A stretch of 64,000 bases of DNA, from the NCBI RefSeq assembly GCF_000321225.1, contig NW_004451880.1, positions 226,319 to 290,318 of the forward strand, in the 5' to 3' direction. The translations under genes were made by a program, and so were the position numbers. Positions 48,128 to 64,000 of the stretch are shown piece by piece. The notes under the pieces were generated by a model. It did not search any database, had not been told where the DNA came from, and saw only the letters and a program-made list of their open reading frames with translations. The DNA is from Odobenus rosmarus divergens (taxonomy: Eukaryota; Chordata; Mammalia; Carnivora; Odobenidae). Positions within the stretch are counted from its first letter, which is position 1. Each line of letters begins with the position of its first letter.

Positions 48128-49776
48128 AAAAGGATCTGGAGGAGTCTTAGAGCAAATGTTGAAGAGATATGTATGTGTAGGTTATGTGAGAGCAAGCCAG
48201 AACGTGCATGCGGGTGAGCCAGCCCTTGTAATATTCTTAGGGTAGTTGGTTGGTTTTGAGGTGACTTCTGGGTTGTTCTCAAGATCCGCTTGGGCCAGAG
48301 ATCTTTCCAATTTTATTTTAGGAGAAGGGATTTACTTCCTGAAGGAGACTCCTGGTCTGGAGGAGGGTTGCACTTTAGACCTTCTGTGACCTTGACTTGG
48401 TGCCTGACTCTAGAACCTGACCCTGCGGTTATCTTAGAGCAATCTTGAGCTGACTGTTCGTGCATCTCTGTGCCCCACTTAACTCTTTTGTTGAGCTGGG
48501 CCAAAGAATGGAGGCATATACCTCCAGGACTCTATCATAAACGCCATCGGCTGTGGCCAGAACAAAGCCTGAGGAAAGAGCTCTCATTTATAAAAAGGGC
48601 TTTTCTTTCCTTGCACCTCGTCTCCCTCCCTGGGACCGTCTAGGATGGGAGATCTGGGGCTTCCAAGATCCTCTACCCCAGTCTGATTACACAGGATAAG
48701 GATTTGGGTCTTCCTCTGTGTCTGACTGGATGTTAACCAGCACGGTATCAGGCAGCTGGGAAAAGTACAAGGCTTGAATGGAAAAGGTCAAAGCAGCCTC
48801 TCCTTTAACTCTACTTTTATTTACATTGTCTGAAAACCTGTGTCAAGGGGTAGGGGTTAACAAAAGGAAATAGTAAAGGACAGAGTTTGCTATAGCTTGT
48901 TTCTGGAAACTGTGCAAAGCTTGTTTGGATTTGTAAAACGTTTCTATCCTAAGAAGGTTAAAATGAAGACAGCGCGTAATGACAACACACGAAGAGACAG
49001 ACTGGGGACTCCAGCTCAAATCCCATTTTCTGTTGCTGGGTCCTTGTAAAATTTCCAGCAATTCATTTCCCTTAGCCCTCAGTTTTTAAGCTCTCGGATG
49101 GGAAAATTGCCCACCTTATCCTTGGTCTGAGGTACAGACGGGTGTTGAAAATTTGGCAGATACCAAGTGATACATAAATGCTCAATTAGAAGACCAATTT
49201 TTTCCCACAAAGTGCTTTTTTGAAAATCATTTTCCAATTTCCACTTTAAAAACGGAAGACCTCTCACCAGGATTTGTGGCGTCTTCTAGGATCGAGGGAA
49301 CACAGTGCAGACCTTGGCCTTAGTCACACTGAGGAGCATTTGGTGGCTCTCCTCCCCATCTCCCCACGCCCCACCCACCCTGCTCTGGGAACAGGTGCTT
49401 GCGCAGCCCTTCCCGAGCCTGGACCACTTCCTATAGTTTATTCTCATGCTGCCATCTATAGGTGCTCATGCATTATCACAAGCTGAGCCTGGCCTCTGAC
49501 TTTCCTGTCTGGTTCCAATCAGAGCTGTTAAGAGGGGCGCTGAGTCAGCCTTTGGGTTCTTCTCAGGCAATTTCTCTTTCAGGTGCATGCTCCCACATGT
49601 CTTGCTTTCCCCAGTGGGGGCAAGAGCAAATTCAGAGGGGAGGCAGAGTATGAGGGCTGGCATTGGAGAAGCTCTGAGCTGCTTGGGGGTAGGGAGGGTG
49701 CAGGGGAGAGGGGGCTGGGGAGAGGACCTTCTAGGGAGGAAAGTCATGAGACCGTCCATTCTCATCCATCCTGTAG

Positions 49777-50470
<694 letters not shown>

Positions 50471-51183
50471 TAAGTGTAGATTGACAGGCAGGCTTTTAAG
50501 CCATGGGGGCGGGCTCATTCCCGATGCCTTCCTCTTTTGACATCTCTCAGCTGGGTAATGGAGATCAAGGTAATTTTAGCATGCACATTCATCACACCAG
50601 GAGCTGAAACCCTGCATTTGCTCCACGGTGGTTTCTGTAGTCTCAGAAATAACTCCAACATGGACATGGCTCTTGAGTGATTGCTCAGCCAGAGGGACAG
50701 AAGGGAGCCCTCCTGTTTAACATTATTTTTGTTGTTATTGTTGTTGCCATTTCTCCCTTCCCCTTTCCATTTTTCTTCCCCTATTTACTCCTGCTCTGCC
50801 ATCTGCACTTTGTAGATCCGCAGGAGTGGGCGAGCTTGGAGCGTTGCCAAGTCTCCACGAGAGCAAATCAGCACTTCCTAGTATGATTAGAAAGCAAGGG
50901 GAGAGAATGTCATCCTCTTTAGGGTGGCTTCTCCTCAACTCCTCTCTGTAGCAGCAAAGCAGGTGGGAATTGGGGGACAATCAAAGCTGGTGTCAGGTCT
51001 GTGTGATCAAGCAGTAGTAAGAGCCTCCCTCAGTTTTCTTTACATGACATCCAAAGTTTGGGGCCTTCTCTGAACTATCAAAGCCTCTTTGCATGTGCGA
51101 AACAGCCCAGACTCTCCCAAGAACATCCTGGCTTAGAGGCTCCTGCTGCTCATGTGTTGGAAAGTGTTCAGGAAACCGTGTTT

Positions 51184-51365
51184 CTGTTGGTATTTCTGGG
51201 GTGGAGGCTACAGCAACTAGAAGTAGGAAATCATCCATCTAGCTGTCTGTCCATGCACCCAACCGTCTACTCATCTGTTGGTATTTCTGGAGTGGAGGCT
51301 ACAACAACTAGAAGTAGGAAATCATCCATCTAGCTGTCTGTCCATCCACCCAACCATCTACTCAT
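51184..51365. repeat. 91-bp tandem duplication, two copies
   Basis: Copies 51,184-51,274 and 51,275-51,365 align without gaps and differ at 4 of 91 positions. Each begins 'ctgttggtatttctgg' and ends 'aac(c/a)(g/a)tctactcat'-like. Low divergence suggests a fairly recent local duplication. Confidence 0.95.
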
Positions 51366-53559
51366 CTATCCATTTAGCCAGCCAGCCATTGCTTCTTTCC
51401 AAAGAACATTTGAAAGCCCCAACAAGGTGCTGGCCACTCACTAGGTGTTGGAGATGAAGGAGCTCTGACTCCCACAACATGGCTGGTAGAGGACAGCCAT
51501 GGGAACAAGGATGACACAATATAGGACATATTGTGATGGATGCGGTGGGAGGGGGCTGCGGAAACACAGAGGAAGACCCTGGAGACAATGTTTGCAGATG
51601 TTTAAGAAAGTTTTGGGTTGGGATGCAGATTTTAGGTGATCTCTTGTCTCCTCCGATAGAAAGCATGGTCTGGGGACCCGCAAGTCTCAGCAGCTCTGGG
51701 AGGCCTCAGGTTTCTTTCGACTCGGCTTCAGTCGGTGTGATATACGGAAGAACCACGTTCCCAGGCCTGAAATGCCCACGCCCTCGGCCCCATTCACTAC
51801 ACTGTGGTCAGGCTTATCAAACCTCTGGACTTTTGCTCTAATGAAAGGTCATCTGTACAGATGTCCCTGCCTGGGCATCCTTGTCTCTGTGGACTCTGGG
51901 AAGTCCTCCATGTTCCGAACAGCAAATAAATATTTAGGAGCTGAGCCGATATGAAACTGGATGGGAAAGAACCTAGCTCTAAAGCTCATCTGTCTTTCAG
52001 AGATGGTGCCCTCCTCCCTTACAAAGTGCAAGACAGCTTCCCTTAAGGTCTGCGAGAGATACCAAACCAATACCACATTATCTCTCTCCCCTTTATGGCC
52101 TGGACTAGGGACCTACCCAGCGCCTCCACCCGTGTGTCCAGGCCTCACGGAGCTGCCTGGCTGCGGTCATGCAACCTAAGCGCCCGGTGACAGCCTCTCA
52201 CCCAAGTCCTGGGAATGAAATGCCGTGATAATGGAAAACGTCGGCTTGCAGAGCTGTAGAGCTGGTCAGATGCTAGGCACATACAGAGTCTCCACCTTGA
52301 CTTCATTCTTTCCCCCCCTGAGTTATGGGTTTGGGTTTCACATACAGGACAAATTCAATATTCTTCTACAGACTGCTGTGCATTTTTATGTGCCACTGTA
52401 CATATATCAATCTAATGAGAATCGGGTTTGGCCTGGGTGATAGCCGGGGGAAATTTGCATTGAGCTGGTTTATTATATCATCATTTTGCAAACAAAATTA
52501 TCTCAGCGAGTCTACCTTTTGGTCCGAACCTCCTCTGTTCAAAGGCATTTTCCTCTCATTTATTGGAAGCCTGAAAAAAAACAGAGGCTGGAAACCATAC
52601 TCAGTGGAGGCTGTTCAAATGCATGCAGCCTGGACCAGTGCCAAAGAGCACTGAGCCTCAGCGCCCGCCTTCAGGGCTGATGCATATGACCTGCTGGGAA
52701 TGTGAATAAATCTATTATCCCGTATTTGGGCTCTCTTCTCAACAGGTATGAAACAAAATTGACCGTGGAAACATCATTGTTGCTGTTACACAGACACTGA
52801 ATGGACTGTTCCCGAGGCAGCCATGCCTTCTGCTTGGGTTAATCTTGCAGCCCATGCTCTTCACTAAGTATTCAGTTTTGTAACAGAACGTGAGACATCT
52901 TTCCAAACTACAGTTTCAAGCTACGGTGAACTCCTGGCGTATGATATTATTTATGTTTCTTAATGCTGTCTTTGATATGTCCCTTTTCAGGTATCGATTT
53001 ACAAATGCTTCTCCCTCTCTCCACATGTACCCGCTTGTGAGAGTCTCGCTGTTCCCCATGGGACAGGGATGAGCAAATAGCACTGCCCACATTTTACATG
53101 TTGGAAACCTGAGGCAGATGGAAGCAAGCCAGTAGGCTTGGAAGCTGATTGCAGAGCTATGACCACTTTCCAGTTCTCTTGGCTCTGACACCCAACCAAG
53201 GACAAGATCACAGGTCCCAGCCCAGAGACACTTCTATCTCCATTGAGGGCTGATATTAACAACTGGCAAAGTTTGAAGTTTTCGGTGGGGGGAAATCATT
53301 TATTTAGAGAAATGGTTTTAAAGACTGATTGTCTACCAAATACATAGCAGTAAATAATTTTAAATCAGCACACCTCTCCCCACCCCCACTCCATTCTCCT
53401 CCTGACCTGGATTCTGTCGAGAAGTTCTGCCCCATGGATAAAGACAGAAAAGTTCTAGATTTGGACAGGGCCTGGGGTGAGAGAGAAGACAACTTGTATA
53501 ATACAGGTTCTGCCTAAGCAGTGTCTGCAGGATTTATGAGCCCTTGAAGTCAGAGTCAG

Positions 53560-53700
53560 CCCTTTTCAGAATCCTCCCAGGGAGCTTGGGACTTAAACTT
53601 GTGTGGCTGACTCCTGATTCATGCTTATTGATCTCTTCGGGTACGTACAGGGCCCCCAACAAATGTTTGCTGAATGAATGGGTGAGTGAACCAGTCAACA
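53560..53700 (+). repeat. L2 3' end relic
   Basis: 'cccccaacaaatgtttgctg' followed by 'aatgaatgggtgagtgaa' is the usual L2 3' terminus. The upstream part is diverged. Confidence 0.6.
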
Positions 53701-53899
53701 AATTAGCACATGAAGCAACTGTGTTGCTAAGTTACCAGGGTAAGCTGGGTCTGTTTCTGGAATACCCTTCCTCTTATTCCTGAAGGGAAGGATATGACCC
53801 CTGTGGGTCAAGCCTTTGCCATGGACTAAGGCGACATGTCCTTCCTTGAACGAGCACGTGCTCACCAGCCATGGAGACAATGATGCCACGATGTAGACT

Positions 53900-54070
53900 G
53901 GATGCCCACGGCCTTGGTCTGGAACCTGGGTGCCTGAGGGCTCTGAAGCCTCAGTTTCCTTTTCTGTCAAGCAAGGTCGATAACACCTGCCAAAGAGGGT
54001 TCTTGTGTGGATTACATGGTATAATGCAGGGAAAGCCTCAGCCTCATGCCTGGTACAGAGGGTAAGTGCT
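53900..54070 (-). repeat. MIR element, antisense, adjoining TECTA exon 6
   Basis: 'gaagcctcagtttccttttc', 'gagggttcttgtgtggatta' and 'catgcctggtacagagggta' are the reverse complement of MIR. It ends about 33 bases before the exon at 54,104 and probably donated part of the sequence upstream of the acceptor. Confidence 0.8.
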
Positions 54071-54087
54071 CAGTTTGTTGGCTTTAA

Positions 54088-54660
<573 letters not shown>

Positions 54661-54785
54661 TAAAACTTTTTTACGAGACTAAATTTTATTTGTATAAGAG
54701 CCAACATAAGCTCCCTCCTTGATATGCCTATCTGCTCTATAACTTAAAGTACATTTACATTCCTAGTTACCTCATAAACATGGGC

Positions 54786-54850
54786 ATACACAGACACACA
54801 CGCACACACATACACACACACACACACACTGTCACACATACACACACACA
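54786..54850. repeat. Imperfect (CA)n microsatellite
   Basis: Alternating C and A over about 65 bases with a few interruptions (g, t). Likely length-variable between individuals. Confidence 0.9.
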
Positions 54851-56639
54851 TGTCCAAGCTCATAAGTAACTGGGAAGAGAGGTAAGCTCAGTGTCTCATG
54901 GACCTGGCTTGCAATAGTGGTAGCCACAGGGTCATGCCCAGGAGATGGTGCAAACATAGAGTACACACTCATAACTCAGTACAGCCTGTCATTAACAATC
55001 CTCACCCATCCCCCATCCTTTTGCCCAAGAGCTGCTTCTTCCTTGTTAGAGAAAGCTCCAAATTGATTAGTGTTTCCAGAGGCACATGCAGGCACCACGA
55101 GTGGGCGTGGAGATCTCTTTAGTGAGGCGGGGGCGGGGGAGGTTCAGTGAAAGCTTTGTCCAAACACCCTCTCATGGGATCCCCACTCTTGCCTGGAAGA
55201 AGAGCGAAGAAGGTGGCTCTCTGCTGGCCTGTTTAGCATATGCAAATGATTCCTGTCACTGTCCACCTGGATTTCAAGTAGGGGCATCCATAAAGGAGGG
55301 AGAGCAAAAAGCCACTAGCAACCACTCAATTTGCGGAGGCCCCAATTTTCATAATCTTCATGCCAACCTTGTTGCAACCATGTATTCATTCCAGCGATAA
55401 TAACCAAGACCACACAGGGTTGATGGCTTCAACCCAGAGCAGTTCTTATCCCCATGCATGGAGGTCATTACGGAGATTACAAACCAGAAATGAAGCCAAT
55501 GCAGGCATTTCTTTCTTTTTTTAAAAATATGGATTGTAGTTTTAATTAACACAGCATGTCCAACAAAAGGCAGGACCAAAGAACCAATTCCACTTTTCCT
55601 GGCTCTGCCCGTTGTAGGGCTGTACTGCTTATCATGGTCATAATTAGAAAAGTGAGCTTTTACTGTGGCCGCAATCCCAGTTTGCCTGTTATTTAGTTAG
55701 ACTCTCTGAGGCAGCTCTGCATATCAAATCAAGGTAAGACCTTGGGTACAGAAGTGTGGAGTTTCTCCCTTTTAAATTTCTATCATGCTGTTGAGCTGGA
55801 TCCTTGTCCTTGTAGAGGATTTCAAGCTAGAAAAACATTCTCCAGCATTCCCCTGCTTGCCTGAATTCTGGGGATGATGTGTACAATATCCGTAGGTGAG
55901 GAAGAAAGCTTTATGCTTTATTTCTGTTTTCCATTTTGATTAAAATTCTTTTTCACTCACAGTCAGCCTCTTTTTTCAGAAGGAAAGGGACACTGTCATC
56001 TCTTTCAGGCCCAGCAGCTCTGCTAATTTTATGTGGCTCTTCTCCATCGTCCAAGCATAGGGCATGGATTCCTCAATTTTCTGGAGCGACAGGGAGATGT
56101 GGATGTGAATGTAAATGTTTCAGAAAGAAAAGGTTATGTGACTCCAACTGTGAGCTAACAATGGCTTCCTTTTCCTCTTGCCAAATGGCTTCCAAGTGTC
56201 TCTGGATACACCTGCTCTGCCGGGAGGGTGGTTGTGTGGCCGGCAGAGCCCCCACCCAGGGTGAAGTGGGGACAGGCAGGGAGAGGGATGGGCAGCAAGA
56301 AGGAAATGTCTGTGAGGCAGGTGACTTCTGCAGACATGCTCGGCCTGGCCGGGAATGGCCAGCAAGATCTGTTCTTGCAAAGTGCAGATCACCTTTCTCC
56401 ATCTGCTGGGGACTAGTTTCTGTCTATGGATTTCCCCTCTTTGGATTGGTCTCAAATAACAAAACAAGCAGTTTAGGATTGTATACGCTAATGGGGGCGA
56501 CAGCCAACCAGCTAAAATCCGTATATAATAAATGTCTCCTTCTAGCTAATACTGCTCAGTTTTCCTATTTCTCCCCAAAATAAACCCAAGTAGTTTAGGG
56601 TGCTGCAGTGAAAAGACCATCGAGGCCTAATAGCAGGTA

Positions 56640-57030
56640 GTGATGAAGAACTCAGACCTTGGGGTCAGATCTGCTCGGTGTCTGTGCCGCCCCAGCCGGC
56701 TGAGTGTGCTTTGAGCTTCATTTTCTCCATCTGTAAAATGGGGTAATAGTGTCTAGGAGGCAGGGATCTAGGGCTGTATTTGGACTTGGCTACCTCTACC
56801 CATCACTGGCACCGAGGCAGCAGAGAGCAGTAGCTTTGGAACCCAGCTGCTGAGAGTCAGGCCCTGTCACCTACCAGTCTTCAAGCCCTGAACCTCAATT
56901 TCCACATCTGCAAAAGGGGAAGATGCTAAGGTCCTTCTAAGTTTGTCATGAGGATGAAAAGGAACAGCCACATGTGTGATATCTAGTACAAAGCCTGGCA
57001 CACAGTAGGCACTTGATACATGGCGCTTCC
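56640..57030 (-). repeat. Two antisense MIR elements in series
   Basis: First copy (about 56,640-56,760): 'tcattttctccatctgtaaa'. Second (about 56,815-57,030): 'ctcaatttccacatctgcaa' and 'ctggcacacagtaggcactt'. Both are the reverse complement of MIR with moderate divergence. Confidence 0.82.
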
Positions 57031-58329
57031 CACATTGCCGTCGCCACTGAAATCCCTTTGAGTTCTAAGAGCTTATGCTTCTACAATTCTCCTTCTCTCT
57101 CCTAATCTCCCCTCTACCCACATCCTGTCAAAGAGGAAATGACTTGAATACAGGGAGAAGAAGAGAGGCGAAGAGGTGAGGTCATCTCCTGCTGGCTAGT
57201 TGAGATTTGAGACCTGGGACCAGAGGAATGAAACAAGAAATCACCCAGGACCTCCTCCTCTGAGCACTGTGGGGGACAAACACAGTGACTCTCTAATCTG
57301 CGGTTTAAACTGAGACACGTTTCATGTGGGAGTGAACGGGAGTGCACTGAACACTTATACCAGGAAGGAAGGTATAAACTGGGCCAGAGTGGTGCCTGTG
57401 GTCAGCCTAGGGCTTAAGTCAGTCTAGATCCAATGCAGAGAAACCAGGTGGAGGAGGGGACCGTTGGAATATCCAGAGACAGTCCACCCCATGGCTTCTG
57501 TTTCGAGACACGGAAGACTGCCCTTTGTTAGCAGGAGCTTGAGTGAGAGTGGAGGAGGGTGCTCGGCAACAGGCATATTTGGAACTTACAATTATACCAA
57601 CCTTGAGGAAGACTTCATTTCCATCTCAGCATGGACAGCACATAAAAGTCATCCAGTGCTCTTGCAAGCTGACCTTCCTTATAGTATGGCTTTTCTTGCC
57701 TGGGTTGGCTAACCTGCTACCTAGAAGACAAGGATGGATCAATCAATCCCTAGGTTTTTCTTTCTACTTGTAGCTCTCTGTAGGGTGGCTTATTTCCCAA
57801 GCCTATATTTTTGTCCCCTCCCCCATTTAGTCCTACTAACCTCTAGACACAGGCAATTGTGCATGGCATCTAGCATGGTGAATTTTGGAGTGACGTTTGG
57901 ACAGGCTGCTGCCTCACTTCCTAGAAAACTCAGAGAGTAGCACAATGGAGGCCCTGAAGACCCTTGTCCTTCCTGGGTGCCCAAAATCAGTATGGGTCCA
58001 GTGCATTGACTATGCACTTACAGGCTGTCCCACTGAGGACTGAGCTGGGCTAACCATCCCATCCCAGACACAGACGTGATATCTATGGGTGCTAGGCATG
58101 GTAAAGCGTAAAAAAAGAAGAAAGTGAGCTCTCTCTGCTGGAGGCTTCTCAAGCCATCTACTCACATGAGCCACACACGTGGGACTCACTCTGAACTGTT
58201 TCCCCCACTTCTTTCTCCCCACTGCAAAAAAAACACCAGGTCCTGCTGAATGGACTCCATGAGCTCATCCCACCCTCGAATGTCGGTACATAGCTTAGGC
58301 CCTCATGCTCCATTCCCCTGGACTTTGGC

Positions 58330-59095
58330 ATCTGCTCCCTGTCTGTTTTCTCTGCTTCTCATCTTTACATGATGGTCAGAGTGGGCTTTCTGACATGCAA
58401 ATCTGACTCTGTCATTCCCTTACTTAAAACATTTCAGGGGCCTTGTCTGCAGAATAGAAATCCAAGTTGTTCTGTTTTTGTTTTTGTGGAGTTTGTTTTG
58501 TTTTAAAACATGGCTTAAAGGGCCCTCCAAGGTCTATTCCCAACACAGAGGCCAGAAGAATTCTTTTAAAATGGAAGTTAGATCATGTCAGTCTTTTGCT
58601 CTGGACACCCTCTTGGCTCCCCATGTCGCTCAGAGTCAAGGCCAAAGTCCTTTCAATGGCCAACAAAGGTCTCCCTGTTCTGGCTGCTCTTATCTTTCTG
58701 GCATAACCTACCACCGCCCTGTCCTTGCTGTCCCTGCTCCAGCCATGCCAGCCCTTGAGGTCCCGGGAGCACCCAGGCACACTCCGCCTCAGGGCTTGGC
58801 TGTCACCTCCGTGGCATCCACTCTCACCCCAGATAACAGCCTGGCTTGCTTCCTTATCTCAAACATCCCCTTCTCTGACCATCCTCTTTCAAGTTAAAAA
58901 CCCTCTTTCCTAGCACTTCCCTAGCATCTATTTTATTTATTTTGTTTGTTTGTCGTTGGTCTCCTCAACCAAAATATACATTCTGTGGGGCAGAGATTTG
59001 TGTCCCTTTCACTCATTGCTAATCCCCAACTCTGAATGGTGCTTGACACACAGAAAGGCCCGAATCGCCGTTTACTGAATGAATGGACCATGGAC
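58330..59095 (+). mobile_element. L2 LINE 3' fragment
   Basis: Sense-oriented L2: 'tgactctgtcattcccttac', 'gggccctccaaggtctattc', 'caggcacactccgcctcagg', ending 'ccgtttactgaatgaatgga' near 59,080. Non-coding relic of a mammal-wide LINE; the open frames 58,467-58,897 are remnants or chance. Confidence 0.78.
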
Positions 59096-59099
59096 CTTG

Positions 59100-59525
59100 C
59101 CCGTGTCTCTAGCTTCATCTCCGGCCACCCCTCCCCCACTGCCGTCCAGTAACACCCTGATGAATGTCCCCGTGCTCATGCCCTGTTTCTAAACCCCTGC
59201 CTTTATTCTCTTGTCTTGGAATTCCCTGCCCCCACCCTTCCTTTGGCCACTTCTCTTCATCTTTAAAGACCCAGGGCAAGCTTAACTGCCTCCAAAAAGT
59301 CTTGCAGGACTCCCTGAGGCTGGATATAGGATTCATCTACTGTTCTCCCATTGCATGATCCATTAATGCATATTTAAAACAGTTTATTATAAATTCCTAT
59401 TTGTGTCTCTCTTCCTCAGTGGACTGAGACCTCCATGAGGGGCAGAGACAACGATATTCTTTGTTCTTTATTTCTCAGCACCTCACATAATGCTTGGTAC
59501 CCAGTAAGCATTTAAATTTGTTGAT
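59100..59525 (+). mobile_element. Second L2 LINE 3' fragment
   Basis: Repeats the L2 order immediately after the first copy: 'tttaaagacccagggcaagc', 'gagacctccatgaggggcag', 'cagcacctcacataatgctt', 'ccagtaagcatttaaatttg'. A separate insertion in the same orientation. Confidence 0.75.
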
Positions 59526-60087
59526 TTTGGGGAATGATTACATGACATAGCCCTGGCATCAGGAAGTAACAGAGTTAAACACTCAGAGAATAATACCAGG
59601 GCAGCTTCCAAGCTAAAGTGTGGGGACCAGTTTATGGTACACATTTCAGCTGGGAGGAAGGGTCAGGGAGGGCTCTAGGCAGTGACTAGGTCATGGGAAA
59701 TATGTGACTTCAGCTGAGACTTAAAGGAATGAATTTAGAGGAAAGGAAAGACAGGCTAACTAGTCTTTCGTGAAAAGCTTTGAAGCTAGCCCTAGAGCCA
59801 GCCAGGAAGGGTTGACAGCCACCTGGTCCCCAGAGGAGTCTCGAGTGGTGGTGGCCATGCATGTCTTCCTCCGTAGCCTGCTCAGCTGGTCCACGCCACC
59901 CTGCTTCTGCAGGCTCCCCCAGGCCTTGGGCTTCATGGAAGGCAAGCTTACTGGAGCACCAGCAGTTTGTGGGGGGGGGGCATTGTCTCTGGAGCACTGA
60001 CTTGCTTTGCTTCCCTTTCCCGACCTCAGCTGGACCCATTGCCCTGGCACCTGCTCACCTGCCTTTTACCATTACTGTTGTTGGCAG

Positions 60088-60658
60088 GTTAATGACCTAG
60101 TGACTTCCTTGCCGGTCATGTTAGACTTGGGGGCGGTGAAAATCTACCAGAGTGGCATGTCTACTGCCGTGGAAACGGATTTTGGGCTCTTAGTGACGTT
60201 TGACGGCCAGCACTACGCCTCCATTTCCATCCCAGGCTCCTATATAAACTCCACATGCGGCCTCTGTGGGAACTACAATAAAAACCCCCTGGACGACTTC
60301 CTCCGCCCGGACGGCAGGCCGGCCGTGTCCATCCTGGACCTTGGAGAGAGCTGGCGGGTCTACCACGCCGACTGGAAGTGTGATGCAGGCTGTGTGGACA
60401 ACTGCACCGTGTGTGACGTGGCCACCGAAGCGCTCCTCTTTGGCCCTGACTACTGTGGCTTCCTCAACAGGACGGACGGCCCCCTGTGGGAGTGCGGCAC
60501 TGTCATGGACCCCACGGCCTTTGTGCACAGCTGTGTGTACGACCTGTGCAGCGTGAGGGACAACGGGACGCTCCTCTGTCAGGCCATCCAAGCCTACGCG
60601 CTCGTGTGCCAAGCCCTGGGCGTTCCAATTGGAGACTGGCGAGTCCAGACGGGGTGTG
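60088..60658 (+). CDS. TECTA: TECTA coding exon 7 (VWD1 end and C8 region)
   Basis: Residues 402-591 plus one base: [20 protein letters not shown] through to [12 protein letters not shown]. It carries '[19 protein letters not shown]' (455-473). Here CGLCG (458-462) resembles the VWD CXXC motif linked to disulphide assembly, and the Asn/Asp cluster is the usual calcium site. It is followed by the cysteine-rich C8-type region ('[12 protein letters not shown]', '[19 protein letters not shown]'). Acceptor 'gttggcag', donor 'tgtg|gtaagc', phase 0 in and 1 out. The exon is much richer in G+C and CpG than the intron before it. The ATG at 60,007 upstream is intronic and not a start. Confidence 0.96.

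Positions 60659-64000
<3,342 letters not shown>

Noticed and set aside
51184..51365. CRISPR-like array from the tandem repeat
   Set aside because: Two adjacent units without spacers in mammalian intron sequence; it is a simple tandem duplication.
55936..56583. Open frame of 215 codons on the + strand in TECTA intron 6
   Set aside because: No recognisable domain, no splice support, low-complexity mix of residues, and it lies in an intron between well-defined exons. Treated as a chance open frame.
60007..60087. ATG at 60,007 as a start for an alternative TECTA protein
   Set aside because: The frame is open by chance through the end of intron 6; the acceptor at 60,087 and the continuity from exon 6 show that it is intronic.

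Overview
This window is nuclear DNA of a mammal, almost certainly a caniform carnivore. The evidence is a set of tRNA-Lys-derived carnivore SINEs (SINEC, opening with a 'gcgcctgggtggctcag' type head and ending in a CT-rich stretch, AATAAA repeats and poly(A)), a carnivore-type L1, and older mammal-wide repeats (MIR, L2, L1M, MLT1, MER5A). The SINE variant ('tgctcagcagggagtctgc' type) resembles those I recall from bears and pinnipeds more than the dog or cat versions; this is family-level recall, not a database result. No bacterial genes, CRISPR arrays or operons are present.

Two protein-coding genes lie head to tail on the + strand. They match the TBCEL-TECTA neighbourhood of human chromosome 11q23. 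Positions 1-21,161 are the last intron of TBCEL (tubulin folding cofactor E-like). It is filled by a minus-strand L1 with an intact-looking 5' end (1-2.7 kb), a stack of older minus-strand L1 fragments (2.7-13.2 kb), five SINEC copies and an MLT1-type LTR. The terminal TBCEL exon (21,162-21,480) encodes the ubiquitin-like C-terminus and is followed by a repeat-poor 3' UTR of uncertain length. The intergenic stretch (about 24-39.6 kb) holds a SINE, a plus-strand L1M 3' end with a nested SINE, and a decayed ERVL-like relic on the minus strand (about 31.4-36.5 kb).

TECTA (alpha-tectorin, a non-collagenous glycoprotein of the tectorial membrane of the inner ear) begins at ATG 39,627. Eight coding exons are readable: 39,627-39,690, 42,869-43,002, 45,697-45,984, 49,777-49,914, 50,264-50,429, 54,104-54,516, 60,088-60,658 and 62,638-63,230. 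All have AG/GT boundaries, and their phases join into one frame of 789 codons with no stop. They encode the signal peptide, the NIDO domain, a VWC-like module, VWD1 with its C8/TIL region, and the start of VWD2. The rest of the gene (more VWD modules, ZP domain, GPI signal) must lie beyond position 64,000.

I found no undescribed molecular system. The most useful second-look items are a strong splice acceptor directly in front of the TECTA start codon (implying an unseen 5' non-coding exon or TBCEL-TECTA readthrough), an apparent poly(A)-only retroinsertion with an 18-bp target duplication, a perfect 17-bp hairpin in TECTA intron 2, a recent 91-bp tandem duplication in intron 5, a SINE without its A box, and a weak donor site after coding exon 3.
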